Part shown: in pieces, positions 15,021 to 22,519 of the stretch
How positions within the stretch are numbered: position 1 is the stretch's first letter
Layout of the letters: each line of letters begins with the position of its first letter
Source: Avisuccinivibrio sp964424565
GTDB taxonomy: Bacteria; Pseudomonadota; Gammaproteobacteria; Enterobacterales; Succinivibrionaceae
DNA: 46,915 nucleotides
Reading direction: 5' to 3'
Assembly: GCA_964424565.1 (NCBI GenBank)
Contig: CAYRIZ010000009.1
Location: 1 to 46,915 of the forward strand
Notes under the pieces: generated by a model
Databases searched by the model: none
Seen by the model: the letters and a program-made list of their open reading frames with translations, nothing else
What the model was told of the DNA's origin: nothing
Position numbers and translations under genes: made by a program

Positions 15021-16685
15021 CTACCCCCTGAAGTTGAGATTGTTGATCAGTGCAGTGATGTCGCGGCCGGTAGCCAGTTCCATCACCTTGGTATAAAGAT
15101 TTTCATCAAAATGCGGTGCATGCTTGTCCGTGTCCAGACGTTCCAGTGCGGCTGTGACCTTGGCTATGGAGTAGGAGTCTACTGTGATGTAATCCGCTCC
15201 CAGCGAGAGGAAGAAGGGCAGCAGCTCTATTCTGGCGGCAAAACGGCCGGCCACTCCCACCTTGATGCCGGCTTCATGCGCTCCACGGCAGGCCAGGGCT
15301 ATCATCTTGGCCAGCACGGGAGTAAAGGCGGCATCAGGCTCCCGCGGCGCGCTGGCATATTCAGCCAGCGAACTGGTGCCTATGATAAAGCGGGAGGCCA
15401 GAGGAGCAAAAGCCCGGGCGGAGAACACTGCTGCCGGCGTTTCTATCATCAGCGAGGTGGTGCAGGGAGATATGGCCCTGCCCTCGGCGGTAAGATCATC
15501 TATGACCCCGGTCAGCAGATCATTTAAATACTTGGCCTCGGAGACGCGGCTGATCAGCGGGAAGACTATGTTGATGGCGCGCTGCGGGGCTGCCTGCAGC
15601 ATGGCGCGCAGCTCCTTGCGCAGCAGTCCGGTGCCTGTACTGGCCCCGTAGCCGTGCAGCGGGCCGCGGTCATCGAGATTGAGCGTGAAGATGGGCTTTT
15701 TGTCCCCGGCAAAATCAAAGGTGCGGGCAGATATGGGGGCATTGTCGGGGATCTTGGAGAAGATGGAGCCAAAACGCATGATCATCTCAATTTCATCAGG
15801 CTCGTGATCTGATCCCAAAAACAAAAACTCAGAGCGCAGCAGCCCCAGACCGTGGCGGATAAAGGTATTATTGCCGTCGAGTTCCCGGTCAGCGCCCACC
15901 GAGCAGGCCACGGTGACATTGCAGATGAGATCGTCCGACACATCCTCGGCAAACAGAGCCCGATCCTGCATCAGCTGTGCCGAGGCTTCCTCCGAGGGCT
16001 CCACAATCAGGGAAGATGATCCGGCATCTACCAGCACGCGTTCGCCGTTTTTGATGGAGGAGGCGCCTATCACCGAGAACAGGGCCGGAATGCGCAGCTC
16101 GCGCAGGACCACCCCCAGATGCCCGGAGGACAGTCCGCCCTCCAGTACCACCGCCCGGATCAGCTCCGTACGCAGACACAAAAAGTGCGCCGGGGTCAGA
16201 TCCTGGGCGATGATCACCGTAGGCTCGGTGAGCACAGGCAGTTCAAAACCTTTGTCCGAGCCCTGCTCCAACGTGGAGATGAACTCGCGCGCCAGGGCAT
16301 TGAGTTCCCGGGCCTGGGCTTTGATTTCCACATCATCGCTGCGGGCAAAGGCTTTTAAATGATCAGGCAGCACCAGGGAGCAGGCTTCATGGGCGGTTTT
16401 GCCGCTTTTGATCAATTCGCGTATGTCCCGCTGATTTTCCGGCGCGGAGATAAAGCCGGCCACTGCCCCGAAGAGATCGCGCACGCTGTCGGGAGCCTGC
16501 CCCTGTATGACCTGATACAGCCTGGCCACAAATTCCCGGCAGGCTTTTTCAAAGCAGAAGATCTCCGCCTCCGGCTCCAGCCGGCCGGTTTTGGTTTTCA
16601 CCGCAAAATCAGAAGGACGCCGCAGCTGCAGGGCCCGGCCCTGCGCCACTCCCTCCGAGACACACATGCCGCTTAAGGAATACAT
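15021..16685 (-). CDS. ptsI: PTS enzyme I homologue with degenerate PEP-binding domain
   Basis: A 554-residue homologue of PTS enzyme I, which normally takes phosphate from PEP and passes it to HPr. The N-terminal and swivelling domains are recognisable, and His189 (GGLSSGH) aligns with the phospho-His, though one residue is inserted before it. In the PEP domain RSEFLFL, ARTFDFAGDK and IETPAA are kept. Critical positions are not: GTND (metal site) reads GTSS (residues 436-439), the Cys of MCGE reads VAGR (Ala479), and the NP-LG-R--R arginine block reads GPLHGYGAST (341-350). It should be unable to use PEP. It starts immediately after the cysZ stop (TAAATG), so cysZ-ptsI-crr form one operon. 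No ptsH is present here. Confidence 0.88.
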   Translation of the reverse strand: MYSLSGMCVSEGVAQGRALQLRRPSDFAVKTKTGRLEPEAEIFCFEKACREFVARLYQVIQGQAPDSVRDLFGAVAGFISAPENQRDIRELIKSGKTAHEACSLVLPDHLKAFARSDDVEIKAQARELNALAREFISTLEQGSDKGFELPVLTEPTVIIAQDLTPAHFLCLRTELIRAVVLEGGLSSGHLGVVLRELRIPALFSVIGASSIKNGERVLVDAGSSSLIVEPSEEASAQLMQDRALFAEDVSDDLICNVTVACSVGADRELDGNNTFIRHGLGLLRSEFLFLGSDHEPDEIEMIMRFGSIFSKIPDNAPISARTFDFAGDKKPIFTLNLDDRGPLHGYGASTGTGLLRKELRAMLQAAPQRAINIVFPLISRVSEAKYLNDLLTGVIDDLTAEGRAISPCTTSLMIETPAAVFSARAFAPLASRFIIGTSSLAEYASAPREPDAAFTPVLAKMIALACRGAHEAGIKVGVAGRFAARIELLPFFLSLGADYITVDSYSIAKVTAALERLDTDKHAPHFDENLYTKVMELATGRDITALINNLNFRG

Positions 16686-17450
16686 TTACAAAGCCTCCGG
16701 GACCGGGACGCAGGATCTGCTTAATCTTACATAGTAGTGGGTGCCGGCACAGACAGCGCTGGGCGGGACCAGCAGATTGAGCAGCGGAATGGTCAGCAGC
16801 AGGGTGATGACGGCACCGAACAGAAAGGTGGCCAGTCTGGCCTGGGAGAGTTCAGTGCGCATGCGGGCAAAGCTGACTTTATTGTTGTCGTAGGCATAGT
16901 CCACATACTGCAGGCAGCCCATCCAGGCCGTCAGCAGGAACCATAAAATGGGAAAGGCTATATTGAGGCCGGGAATGATGAGGATGATCAGGCACAGCAG
17001 CGCCCGCGGCAGAAAGAACATCTGCTTGCGCACCTCGCGCATCAGCGAGCGCGGAATGCTTTTGAGCAGGGCGGCCCAGCCGTCGTCGGCCGGCTTCTGA
17101 CCGGTCAGCAGCAGTTCCACCCGCTCGGCCAGCAGACCGTAAAAGGGCGAGGCAATAATGGTAGCCAGGGTACTGAAGATAAAACAGCCGGCCAGCAGCA
17201 GGCTCAAGATCAGCAGCAGGGAAATAATTCCGCTGATAAAGGAAGGCAGACCGCCGGTTACTTCCTCAATAAAGGCAGTCAGATAGTGATAACACACCCA
17301 GGCGCCGCCTATGAGCACGACTATGTTGATCAATATGGGGATGATGAGATAGGCCCGGCATTCCCGGGACAGCGCCATCTTCAGGCCGTCGCTTAAAAAG
17401 GAGAATACCTCCAGGGGATTTATGGGTTTGTAGTGGTTTTCATCGAACAT
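16686..17450 (-). CDS. cysZ: CysZ-type sulfate permease (EI24 family)
   Basis: A 254-residue inner-membrane protein of the CysZ/EI24 family, which admits sulfate for cysteine synthesis. Hydrophobic segments occur near 34-56, 70-100, 145-175 and 205-230. The amphipathic SPFYGLLAERVE stretch and IPGLNIAFPILWFLLTAWM are family hallmarks, and the N-terminus FSFLSDGLKMAL matches. The C-terminal ~20 residues diverge. As in E. coli it is divergent from zipA-ligA; E. coli has cysK and ptsH between cysZ and ptsI, both missing here. It is the first gene of the cysZ-ptsI-crr operon. Confidence 0.9.
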   Translation of the reverse strand: MFDENHYKPINPLEVFSFLSDGLKMALSRECRAYLIIPILINIVVLIGGAWVCYHYLTAFIEEVTGGLPSFISGIISLLLILSLLLAGCFIFSTLATIIASPFYGLLAERVELLLTGQKPADDGWAALLKSIPRSLMREVRKQMFFLPRALLCLIILIIPGLNIAFPILWFLLTAWMGCLQYVDYAYDNNKVSFARMRTELSQARLATFLFGAVITLLLTIPLLNLLVPPSAVCAGTHYYVRLSRSCVPVPEAL

Positions 17451-17575
17451 AAAACGTCCTTTCCGGCTGAATCCTTCATGAAAGTCTGATTTAGCTGAAA
17501 TTGTAGCCTAAGGCAGTACGGTCTGCGACAGCTGCCGCAGTGGAATTTTTACATGCATCGGCTGCAGGCGATCTC

Positions 17576-17584
17576 TGCTAAAAT
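17576..17584 (+). promoter_or_regulatory. Extended -10 element before zipA
   Basis: TGCTAAAAT in the 188-base divergent gap between cysZ and zipA fits an extended -10 (TGnTAAAAT) about 55 bases before the zipA start. The -35 is not recognisable. Confidence 0.4.
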
Positions 17585-17638
17585 GAGGCCGGAAAAGGGC
17601 GGAGCCCCTTCTGATATAAAGCTGTTTTTGGAGTAATT

Positions 17639-18409
17639 ATGTCCGTGTTCAGTGATCCCGGTTCCCTGGTATTGATTGTGGGTGCTGTTGCCATTATTGC
17701 TTTTCTGGTCCACGGTCTGTGGTTTTCCGGCAAACCTGAAAACCGCCGGCTCAACAGGGCAGATCCGCATGACAATGAGCTGCGCCGCTCTCCTGCAGCC
17801 GGCAAGGTACGTATAGTGAATACTGAAGCTAAAGCCGCTGCCGCGGAAACTCCGGCCAAAACTCAGCCCCGGCAGGAGAAGGTGGAAGAGCTGCCCGAAA
17901 TCAAGGAGATTTCCCGCTCTGAGGCAGAGGAGCAGGAACGCCATGCCCTGCAGGAGCAGGCTGCTGCCGCCGTACCGCAGGAAGAAAGCCTGCCGGCCAT
18001 GATACAGATCAATCTGGTGGCCGCTGAGAGCAGTCCCTACCGCGGAGAGGATATTGAGAGCTTGTGCTCCACCTACGGTATTCTGCGCGGCAATCTCGAT
18101 ATTTACTATGTTTATGAAAATCCGCAGGATCCGGTAGACGAAGTTTTCCGCATGTGCTCATTGACGCAGCCCTACAACTTCCCTAAGGACATGCAGAATT
18201 TTTCCACCCCGGTCATGGCTTTGTATATGAACACTCCCGTACCCGGCAAGGCAGTCAGCTACTTCAAGGCCATGGTGTGGGCGGCTGAAATCATAGTTCA
18301 GGAGCTGGGCGGCACCATGCAGGACAATGACCGCCATATCCTGACTGCAGAAGAGCTGCAGCAGCTGGAGCAGCGCCTGGCCGCCTATGATGCCGGGAGC
18401 AGTTCATGA
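17639..18409 (+). CDS. zipA: Cell division protein ZipA
   Basis: A 256-residue bitopic inner-membrane protein that tethers FtsZ to the membrane. Residues 8-29 form the N-terminal membrane anchor (LVLIVGAVAIIAFLVHGLW). A charged, Ala/Glu/Gln-rich linker follows to about 115. The C-terminal FtsZ-binding domain covers about 118-250: SPYRGEDIESLCSTYGILRG, FRMCSLTQPYNFPKDM, FSTPVMALYMN and AAEIIVQELGGTMQDNDRH align with E. coli ZipA. It is shorter than the E. coli protein (328) because of the linker. The stop overlaps the ligA start (ATGA), as expected for the zipA-ligA pair, with cysZ divergent. Confidence 0.93.
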   Translation: MSVFSDPGSLVLIVGAVAIIAFLVHGLWFSGKPENRRLNRADPHDNELRRSPAAGKVRIVNTEAKAAAAETPAKTQPRQEKVEELPEIKEISRSEAEEQERHALQEQAAAAVPQEESLPAMIQINLVAAESSPYRGEDIESLCSTYGILRGNLDIYYVYENPQDPVDEVFRMCSLTQPYNFPKDMQNFSTPVMALYMNTPVPGKAVSYFKAMVWAAEIIVQELGGTMQDNDRHILTAEELQQLEQRLAAYDAGSSS

Positions 18410-20505
18410 GCGAAGTTCCTGAAAGTACAGCCGAGCGCTATCACGCCCTGATTGCCACCTTAAACCGCTGGTCCCGGGCCTACTATGTAGAAGACAATCC
18501 CGAGGTCCCGGATGCCGAATACGACCGGCTGTACCATGAGCTGGTCAGGCTGGAGCAGGACTACCCGCAGCTGCGCGATCCCGCCTCTCCCACGACCCGC
18601 ATAGGTGATGCGCCGCTGGAAGCTTTTACTACTGTGCAGCACCGCGTGCCGCTGATGTCCATAGGCGATATCTTCAGCGATGAAGAGCTGTGTGACTTCA
18701 ACAGCCGCATGAGGGAAGCCCAGGGGGCAGGCCAGGTGGAATACTGTGCCGAACCCAAGCTCGACGGGCTGGCTGTGTCCCTCATCTATCAGGACGGTCT
18801 GCTAATACAGGCGGCCACCCGCGGGGACGGCAGAACGGGTGAGGATGTGACGGCCAATGTCAAAACCATAAGGGCGGTGCCGCTGCAGCTTAATGGCGAT
18901 TTTCCCCACCTGCTGGATGTGCGCGGCGAGGTCTTCATGCCGCGGGACGGTTTTGCCGCCTGGAATGCCAAAGCCAGGGAGGAGGGCGGCCGGCTCTTTG
19001 CCAATCCGCGCAATGCCGCCGCCGGCAGTTTACGTCAGCTCAATCCCCAGATCACCGCCAAACGCCCGCTGACCTTCAATGCCTATTACATAGGTTTTTG
19101 TGAAGGCGTCGAACTGCCTCCTACGCAGTACGGCCGGCTGATGTATTTGAAAAGCCTGGGGCTGCCGGTCAATCCGCTGGTGCAGGTGGTACAGGGAGAG
19201 CAGGGGCTGCGTGATTACTATGCCGCCATGGGACAGCGGCGGCCGGGCCTGAATTATGACATTGACGGCGTGGTCCTCAAGGTCAATTCCATAGCCGCCC
19301 AGGAAAAGCTGGGCTATACGGCCAAATTCCCGCGCTGGGCTGCAGCCTACAAATTCCCGCCGGAAGAGGAAATTACCCGCGTGCTGGATGTGGAATTTCA
19401 GGTGGGGCGCACCGGCGCCGTCACCCCGGTGGCCCGTCTGCAGCCTGTATATGTAGGCGGAGTTACCATTTCCAGTGCCAGCCTGCACAATGAAGATGAG
19501 ATCGCCCGCCTGGGACTGAAAATAGGCGATCAGGTGGTGATCCGCCGGGCCGGTGATGTTATCCCGCAGGTTGCCTCTGTGGTGACGGCGCGGCGCGACG
19601 GCTCCGAGCGGGATATAGTCTTTCCTGCCGTCTGCCCCGCCTGCGGCGCGGCTGTGGAAAGGGTGGCCGGCGAAGCCGTGGCCCGCTGCAGCGGCGGGCT
19701 GTCCTGTCCTGCTCAGCTGCGTGAGGCCGTGCTGCACTTTGTGTCGCGCGATGCCATGGATATAGAGGGCTTTGGCGATCGCATAGTGGAACTGCTGGTG
19801 GACGGCCACAAATTAAGCTCGGTGGCCGATCTCTATTTTCTGTCGGAAAACGATCTGGCTTCACTGCTGCTCGACAGCGGCAGTCCGGAGCGCAAACCGC
19901 GCTTTTTGGGACAGGTCACCGCCCGCAAGCTGACAGCCAATATAGCTAAATCCAGACAGGTGCCCTTAAACCGCTTTATCTATGCCCTGGGCATACGTGA
20001 GGTGGGGCAGAGTACCGCGCTGATACTGGCCCGGCACTACAAGTCCATTTCTGAGCTGGCTGCCGCTTCTGCTGATGAGCTGATGCAGTTGGATTCCATA
20101 GGTGAGGTATGCGCGGCGCATATAGTGGATTTCTTTGCCGAACCGCACAATCGTGACATCCTGCACCGCCTGCTTGACCGTCCGGAGGAATCGCTGATCG
20201 GCGCCGGCATTGAACCTTATTCCATAGCCGAAGACTTTGCGGCTGCAGCCCAGCCTCTGGCAGGACAGACCTATGTGCTCACCGGTACCCTCTCCTCCAT
20301 GACCCGCGCTGAAGCCAAAGCCAGACTGCAGCAGCTGGGAGCTGCCGCCGCCGGATCGGTAAGTAAGAAAACCACTGCCGTGATCGCAGGTGTTGCTGCA
20401 GGCTCCAAATTGGCCAAAGCCCAGAGCCTGGGTATTCCCGTGTTGTCTGAAGAGGAATTCCTCGCTCTGCTGCAGAGCCACGGCGTGCAGACAAATAAAA
20501 CTTAA
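18406..20505 (+). CDS. ligA: NAD-dependent DNA ligase
   Basis: The replicative ligase, 699 residues. Domain order: Ia (1-75), adenylation with catalytic Lys118 in KLDG, OB fold (VEFQVGRTGAVTPVARL), a four-Cys zinc finger (CPAC...CSGGLSC, about 413-436), helix-hairpin-helix region, and a C-terminal BRCT domain from about 613. All motifs appear intact. The BRCT end reads AVIAGVAAGSKLAKAQSLGIP. The gene is translationally coupled to zipA. Its last ~250 bases and terminator recur twice downstream (20.85-21.16 and about 21.81-21.95 kb), so this is the donor or ancestor of those copies. Confidence 0.97.
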   Translation: MSEVPESTAERYHALIATLNRWSRAYYVEDNPEVPDAEYDRLYHELVRLEQDYPQLRDPASPTTRIGDAPLEAFTTVQHRVPLMSIGDIFSDEELCDFNSRMREAQGAGQVEYCAEPKLDGLAVSLIYQDGLLIQAATRGDGRTGEDVTANVKTIRAVPLQLNGDFPHLLDVRGEVFMPRDGFAAWNAKAREEGGRLFANPRNAAAGSLRQLNPQITAKRPLTFNAYYIGFCEGVELPPTQYGRLMYLKSLGLPVNPLVQVVQGEQGLRDYYAAMGQRRPGLNYDIDGVVLKVNSIAAQEKLGYTAKFPRWAAAYKFPPEEEITRVLDVEFQVGRTGAVTPVARLQPVYVGGVTISSASLHNEDEIARLGLKIGDQVVIRRAGDVIPQVASVVTARRDGSERDIVFPAVCPACGAAVERVAGEAVARCSGGLSCPAQLREAVLHFVSRDAMDIEGFGDRIVELLVDGHKLSSVADLYFLSENDLASLLLDSGSPERKPRFLGQVTARKLTANIAKSRQVPLNRFIYALGIREVGQSTALILARHYKSISELAAASADELMQLDSIGEVCAAHIVDFFAEPHNRDILHRLLDRPEESLIGAGIEPYSIAEDFAAAAQPLAGQTYVLTGTLSSMTRAEAKARLQQLGAAAAGSVSKKTTAVIAGVAAGSKLAKAQSLGIPVLSEEEFLALLQSHGVQTNKT

Positions 20506-20535
20506 CAAAAATAAGTTTTTTGGTTCTTCTCCTCC

Positions 20536-20574
20536 GCCCATACAGCCCTGCCGGCCGTATGGGCTTTCTTTTTT
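20536..20574 (+). terminator. ligA terminator (copy 1 of 3)
   Basis: GCCCATAC pairs with GTATGGGC across a 13-base spacer and is followed by TTTCTTTTTT. The same hairpin recurs at 21123 and 21910. Confidence 0.9.
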
Positions 20575-20577
20575 CCG

Positions 20578-20860
20578 CTTTATATAAAAAGGCAAAAATA
20601 AAGGAAACAGGGCTGAAAATGGGGAAAGAATTTATTTTCAAAAAAGTGATCTACATTAAAAATAAATCTTCTTTCAGCAGGATTTTTAGGATATATATGT
20701 ATATAATACGTTTAACGTGTGGAAAAAAATAAAGTTTGTTTGAATAAAGTGAGAGGCTAAAATGTCTGCTGATTGTGATGCAAATCTGAAAAATGGTGTA
20801 GATCCCAACGAATCTCCTGAAGGAAAGGTGGCTGCGGCCCAGCCTCTGGCGGGGCAGACC
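20578..20860 (+). repeat. Duplicated promoter and leader of the SDR operon (copy 1)
   Basis: This AT-rich stretch is a diverged copy of 22271-22590. Shared blocks include TATATAAAA-GGCAAAAA, ACAGGG--GAAAATGG-G, ATTTATTTTCA-AAAA, GTGATCT--ATTAAAAA, TTCAGGATTTTT-like sequence and GAGAGGCTAAAATGTCT. The homology runs through the first ~23 codons of the two genes. The middle, including the palindrome seen at 22466, is absent or changed here. Confidence 0.85.
20702..20707 (+). promoter_or_regulatory. -10 element upstream of the BRCT gene
   Basis: A perfect TATAAT 55 bases before the start codon, in the duplicated AT-rich leader. No good -35 is visible. The equivalent position upstream of the SDR gene does not have TATAAT, so this may be a new promoter. 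Confidence 0.45.
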
Positions 20861-21079
20861 TTTGTGCTCACCGGTACCCTCTCCTCCATGACCCGCGCTG
20901 AAGCCAAATCCAAGCTGCTGCAGCTGGGTGCTGCAGTCCCCGGATCTATAAGTAAGAAAACCTCTGTCCTGGTCGCCGGTGCGGATGCAGGTTCCAAATT
21001 GGCCAAAGCCCAGAGCCTGGGTATTCCCGTGTTGTCTGAAGAGGAATTCCTGGCTTTGCTGCAGAGCCACGGCTTATAG
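20762..21079 (+). CDS. Stand-alone BRCT protein: SDR leader fused to LigA BRCT domain
   Basis: A 105-residue chimera. Residues 1-23 (MSADCDANLKNGVDPNESPE...) copy the N-terminus of the SDR encoded at 22520 (MSTDYDVNLKYGVDPNESLE). From about residue 24 it becomes the LigA BRCT domain, with the joint at KVA/AAQPLAG. The fusion is in frame, uses the SDR-type GAGAGG ribosome-binding site and has its own terminator. It differs from the LigA BRCT at scattered positions, mostly conservative, and in places reads more like standard LigA (SVLVAGADAGSK versus AVIAGVAAGSK), which argues for selection rather than decay. BRCT domains bind DNA ends or partner proteins; this could compete with or assist LigA. 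The role is unknown. Confidence 0.75.
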   Translation: MSADCDANLKNGVDPNESPEGKVAAAQPLAGQTFVLTGTLSSMTRAEAKSKLLQLGAAVPGSISKKTSVLVAGADAGSKLAKAQSLGIPVLSEEEFLALLQSHGL

Positions 21080-21122
21080 ATGAACAAAACTTAACAAAAG
21101 ATCGGTTCTTCCAGTCTTCTCC

Positions 21123-21157
21123 GCCCATACCTGCCTGTCGGCCGTATGGGCTTTCTT
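21123..21157 (+). terminator. Terminator of the BRCT gene (copy 2 of 3)
   Basis: Same hairpin as behind ligA (GCCCATAC ... GTATGGGC) followed by TTTCTT. The T-run is cut short at 21157 by the 5' end of the group II intron remnant. Confidence 0.8.
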
Positions 21158-21514
21158 GTGTGCCCGGCATGGGCACGATCCAACAGGTGAAAGTCCCCGC
21201 AGCGCCGGCGGCGGTAGCCTCACAGCCAACAGCAGGGTGTTTGTAGCGAGGTGCAGGCTGAAAGAAGCTGCCCGAAGCTGCTGATGTAAATGAGGCAGCG
21301 GTCCTAAGGGGAAAGAGCGTGTTCTTACCCGAGGAGATCTCACGGACGCAGCCCCCTGGAAAATCCCACATCTTGTACACCCCCAGATCCCACTGCTTTG
21401 ACAGATTAGATCCCAGCCATCATGGACCGAGAAAACTTGAACCTGGCATACAAGCAGGTCAAGGCGAACAAAAGATCCCCGGGGGCCGGAGGAGAACCTC
21501 CACCCCTATCCGAT
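21158..21514 (+). mobile_element. Internally deleted group II intron
   Basis: The sequence opens with GTGTGCCCGGCATGGGC and AACAGGTGAAAGTCCC, the 5' end and early domain I of a bacterial group II intron. GTAGCCTCACAGCCAACAG and GCGAGGTGCAGGCTGAA are also typical domain I blocks. At 21422 begins the start of the intron-encoded reverse transcriptase, MDRENLNLAYKQVKANK, which stops matching after ~17-20 codons. It then jumps to a domain VI-like hairpin (GGAGG-AGAA-CCTCC with flanking GGGG/CCCC and an unpaired A) ending CTATCCGAT. The ends are supported because removing 21158-21514 restores TTTCTT/TTTTCC...TTCATGCTG, matching the third ligA tail near 21940-21980. No domain V or complete RT remains, so it should be unable to splice or move alone. 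Confidence 0.75.
21422..21475 (+). pseudogene. ltrA: N-terminal relic of group II intron reverse transcriptase/maturase
   Basis: Only MDRENLNLAYKQVKANK and a few following codons match the N-terminus of LtrA-type proteins, which normally continue KGAPGIDG and run for over 400 residues. The frame continues to 21877, but that part is unrelated flanking sequence, so it should not be annotated as a gene. Confidence 0.75.
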
Positions 21515-21809
21515 TTTCCTTCTTCTATATATGGTTCATGCTGTTTTGTGGATTTAGCCGGTCAAAAGCCGCTCCACAACTATCCGAAAAGCGCAGGACA
21601 GCAGCCTTTTACCGGTTTGGTGTTGCCCGGCAGTAAAGATCAGCAGTTTCAGCAGGAGGACAAAGCGCTGCCTCCGAGCATGGCCAGAGCTATAGCCTTT
21701 GAGGTGGCTGAGATACTGCAGAAGGCAGAAATAAAAGAAGAAGTGAAGGGAGTGTCTGCAGACGAACAATGCCCCCGGGATCAGCTGCATAAGTGCGGTC
21801 ATCAGGCCT
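21515..21809. other. Unassigned spacer between intron relic and third ligA tail
   Basis: The first ~30 bases (TTTCCTTCTTCTATATATGG...TTCATGCTG) match the region just after the third ligA terminator copy. The rest matches nothing I recognise. One frame reads through it without stops, but it has no start, no ribosome-binding site and no family features. Confidence 0.4.
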
Positions 21810-21949
21810 GCCCGGGGTGTCTGAAGAGGAATTCCTCTCTCTGCTGCAAAGCCAGGCCGTGCAGAAATAAAAGTTAACAAAAAATCAGTTCTTTGGGTTC
21901 TTTTCCTCCGCCCATATAGCCCTGCCGGCTGTATGGGTTGTCTTTTTTC
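21810..21949 (+). pseudogene. Third, degraded copy of the ligA 3' end and terminator
   Basis: From about 21818 the plus strand reads VSEEEFLSLLQSQAVQK then stop, matching the LigA tail VLSEEEFLALLQSHGVQ. The following AGTTAACAAAAA, CTCCGCCCATA...CCCTGCCGG..GTATGGG and CTTTTTT match the ligA terminator (21910-21949). The terminator stem has lost its outermost pair. Upstream of the tail the BRCT match is lost, so it is a truncated relic. Confidence 0.75.
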
Positions 21950-22519
21950 TGCTTTCTATATTATTTTCATGCTGACTGGTATACCGTTTGTGCTGTAAAA
22001 ACAGACTGGTGCTAGCCGCCTGCAGTAATATTTTCAGCTGCTGTTTTTTATGTCATTTTTTAATCCTGCCAAACCATCCTGTTATTACTTTATTTCAGCC
22101 CACAACCCGCAAAATTATACCCATCAGACAAATCACGTATAACGGGCTATAGCTTTAGATCACAAAAAATTTCGTTGATTTTTAAGAAAAAATTCCCACT
22201 CAATTAATTTTATGAAATAAATTTACGGCAGCTGTTCCTGCCGAAAAGGTGTGCTCAAAATCACATTTTTGCCCTATATAAAATGGCAAAAAATAATGTA
22301 AAAACAGGGCGGAAAATGGCGGGAAATTTATTTTCAGAAAAAGTGATCTGTATTAAAAAGAATTTTTCTTTTTTCAGGATTTTTTCGACATGTTTAACAC
22401 GTTTGTGATAACGAGTTTTTTGAAAATCCTCTATTTTAATAGAAAAAACAAAACTGTAAAGCACAATTAACAAATTATTGTTAATACCATCTTTCGTTTA
22501 AATAATATGAGAGGCTAAA
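21950..22519 (+). promoter_or_regulatory. AT-rich upstream region of the sugar operon
   Basis: About 570 bases without a gene. From 22271 it is homologous to 20578-20760 (SDR leader copy 2). It holds a GTGATCTGTATTAAAA box near 22340-22356, resembling a CRP half site, and an 8-bp inverted repeat at 22466-22485. GAGAGG before ATG 22520 is the likely ribosome-binding site. A TTGTTA/AATAAT pair at 22478-22506 would give almost no leader, so I do not call it a promoter. No gene or RNA is seen at 21960-22270. Confidence 0.5.
22466..22485 (+). promoter_or_regulatory. Candidate operator: perfect 8-bp inverted repeat
   Basis: ATTAACAA-ATTA-TTGTTAAT lies 34 bases before the first gene of the sugar operon and is absent from the duplicated leader upstream of the BRCT gene. 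Its symmetry and position suit a dimeric regulator, but the operon's own regulator is of AraC type, which usually binds direct repeats. Function is inferred from position only. Confidence 0.4.

Noticed and set aside
20762..21079. Reading this as a ligA pseudogene fragment
   Set aside because: It has its own start, ribosome-binding site, in-frame fusion, stop and terminator, and the substitutions are conservative.
21422..21877. Open frame of 151 codons starting with MDRENLNLAYK
   Set aside because: Only the first ~20 codons are maturase. The rest runs through intron end, spacer and the wrong frame of the third ligA tail, so it is not one gene.
22478..22506. TTGTTA/AATAAT as a promoter for the sugar operon
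   Set aside because: It would start transcription only a few bases before the ATG, leaving no room for the GAGAGG ribosome-binding site in the RNA.
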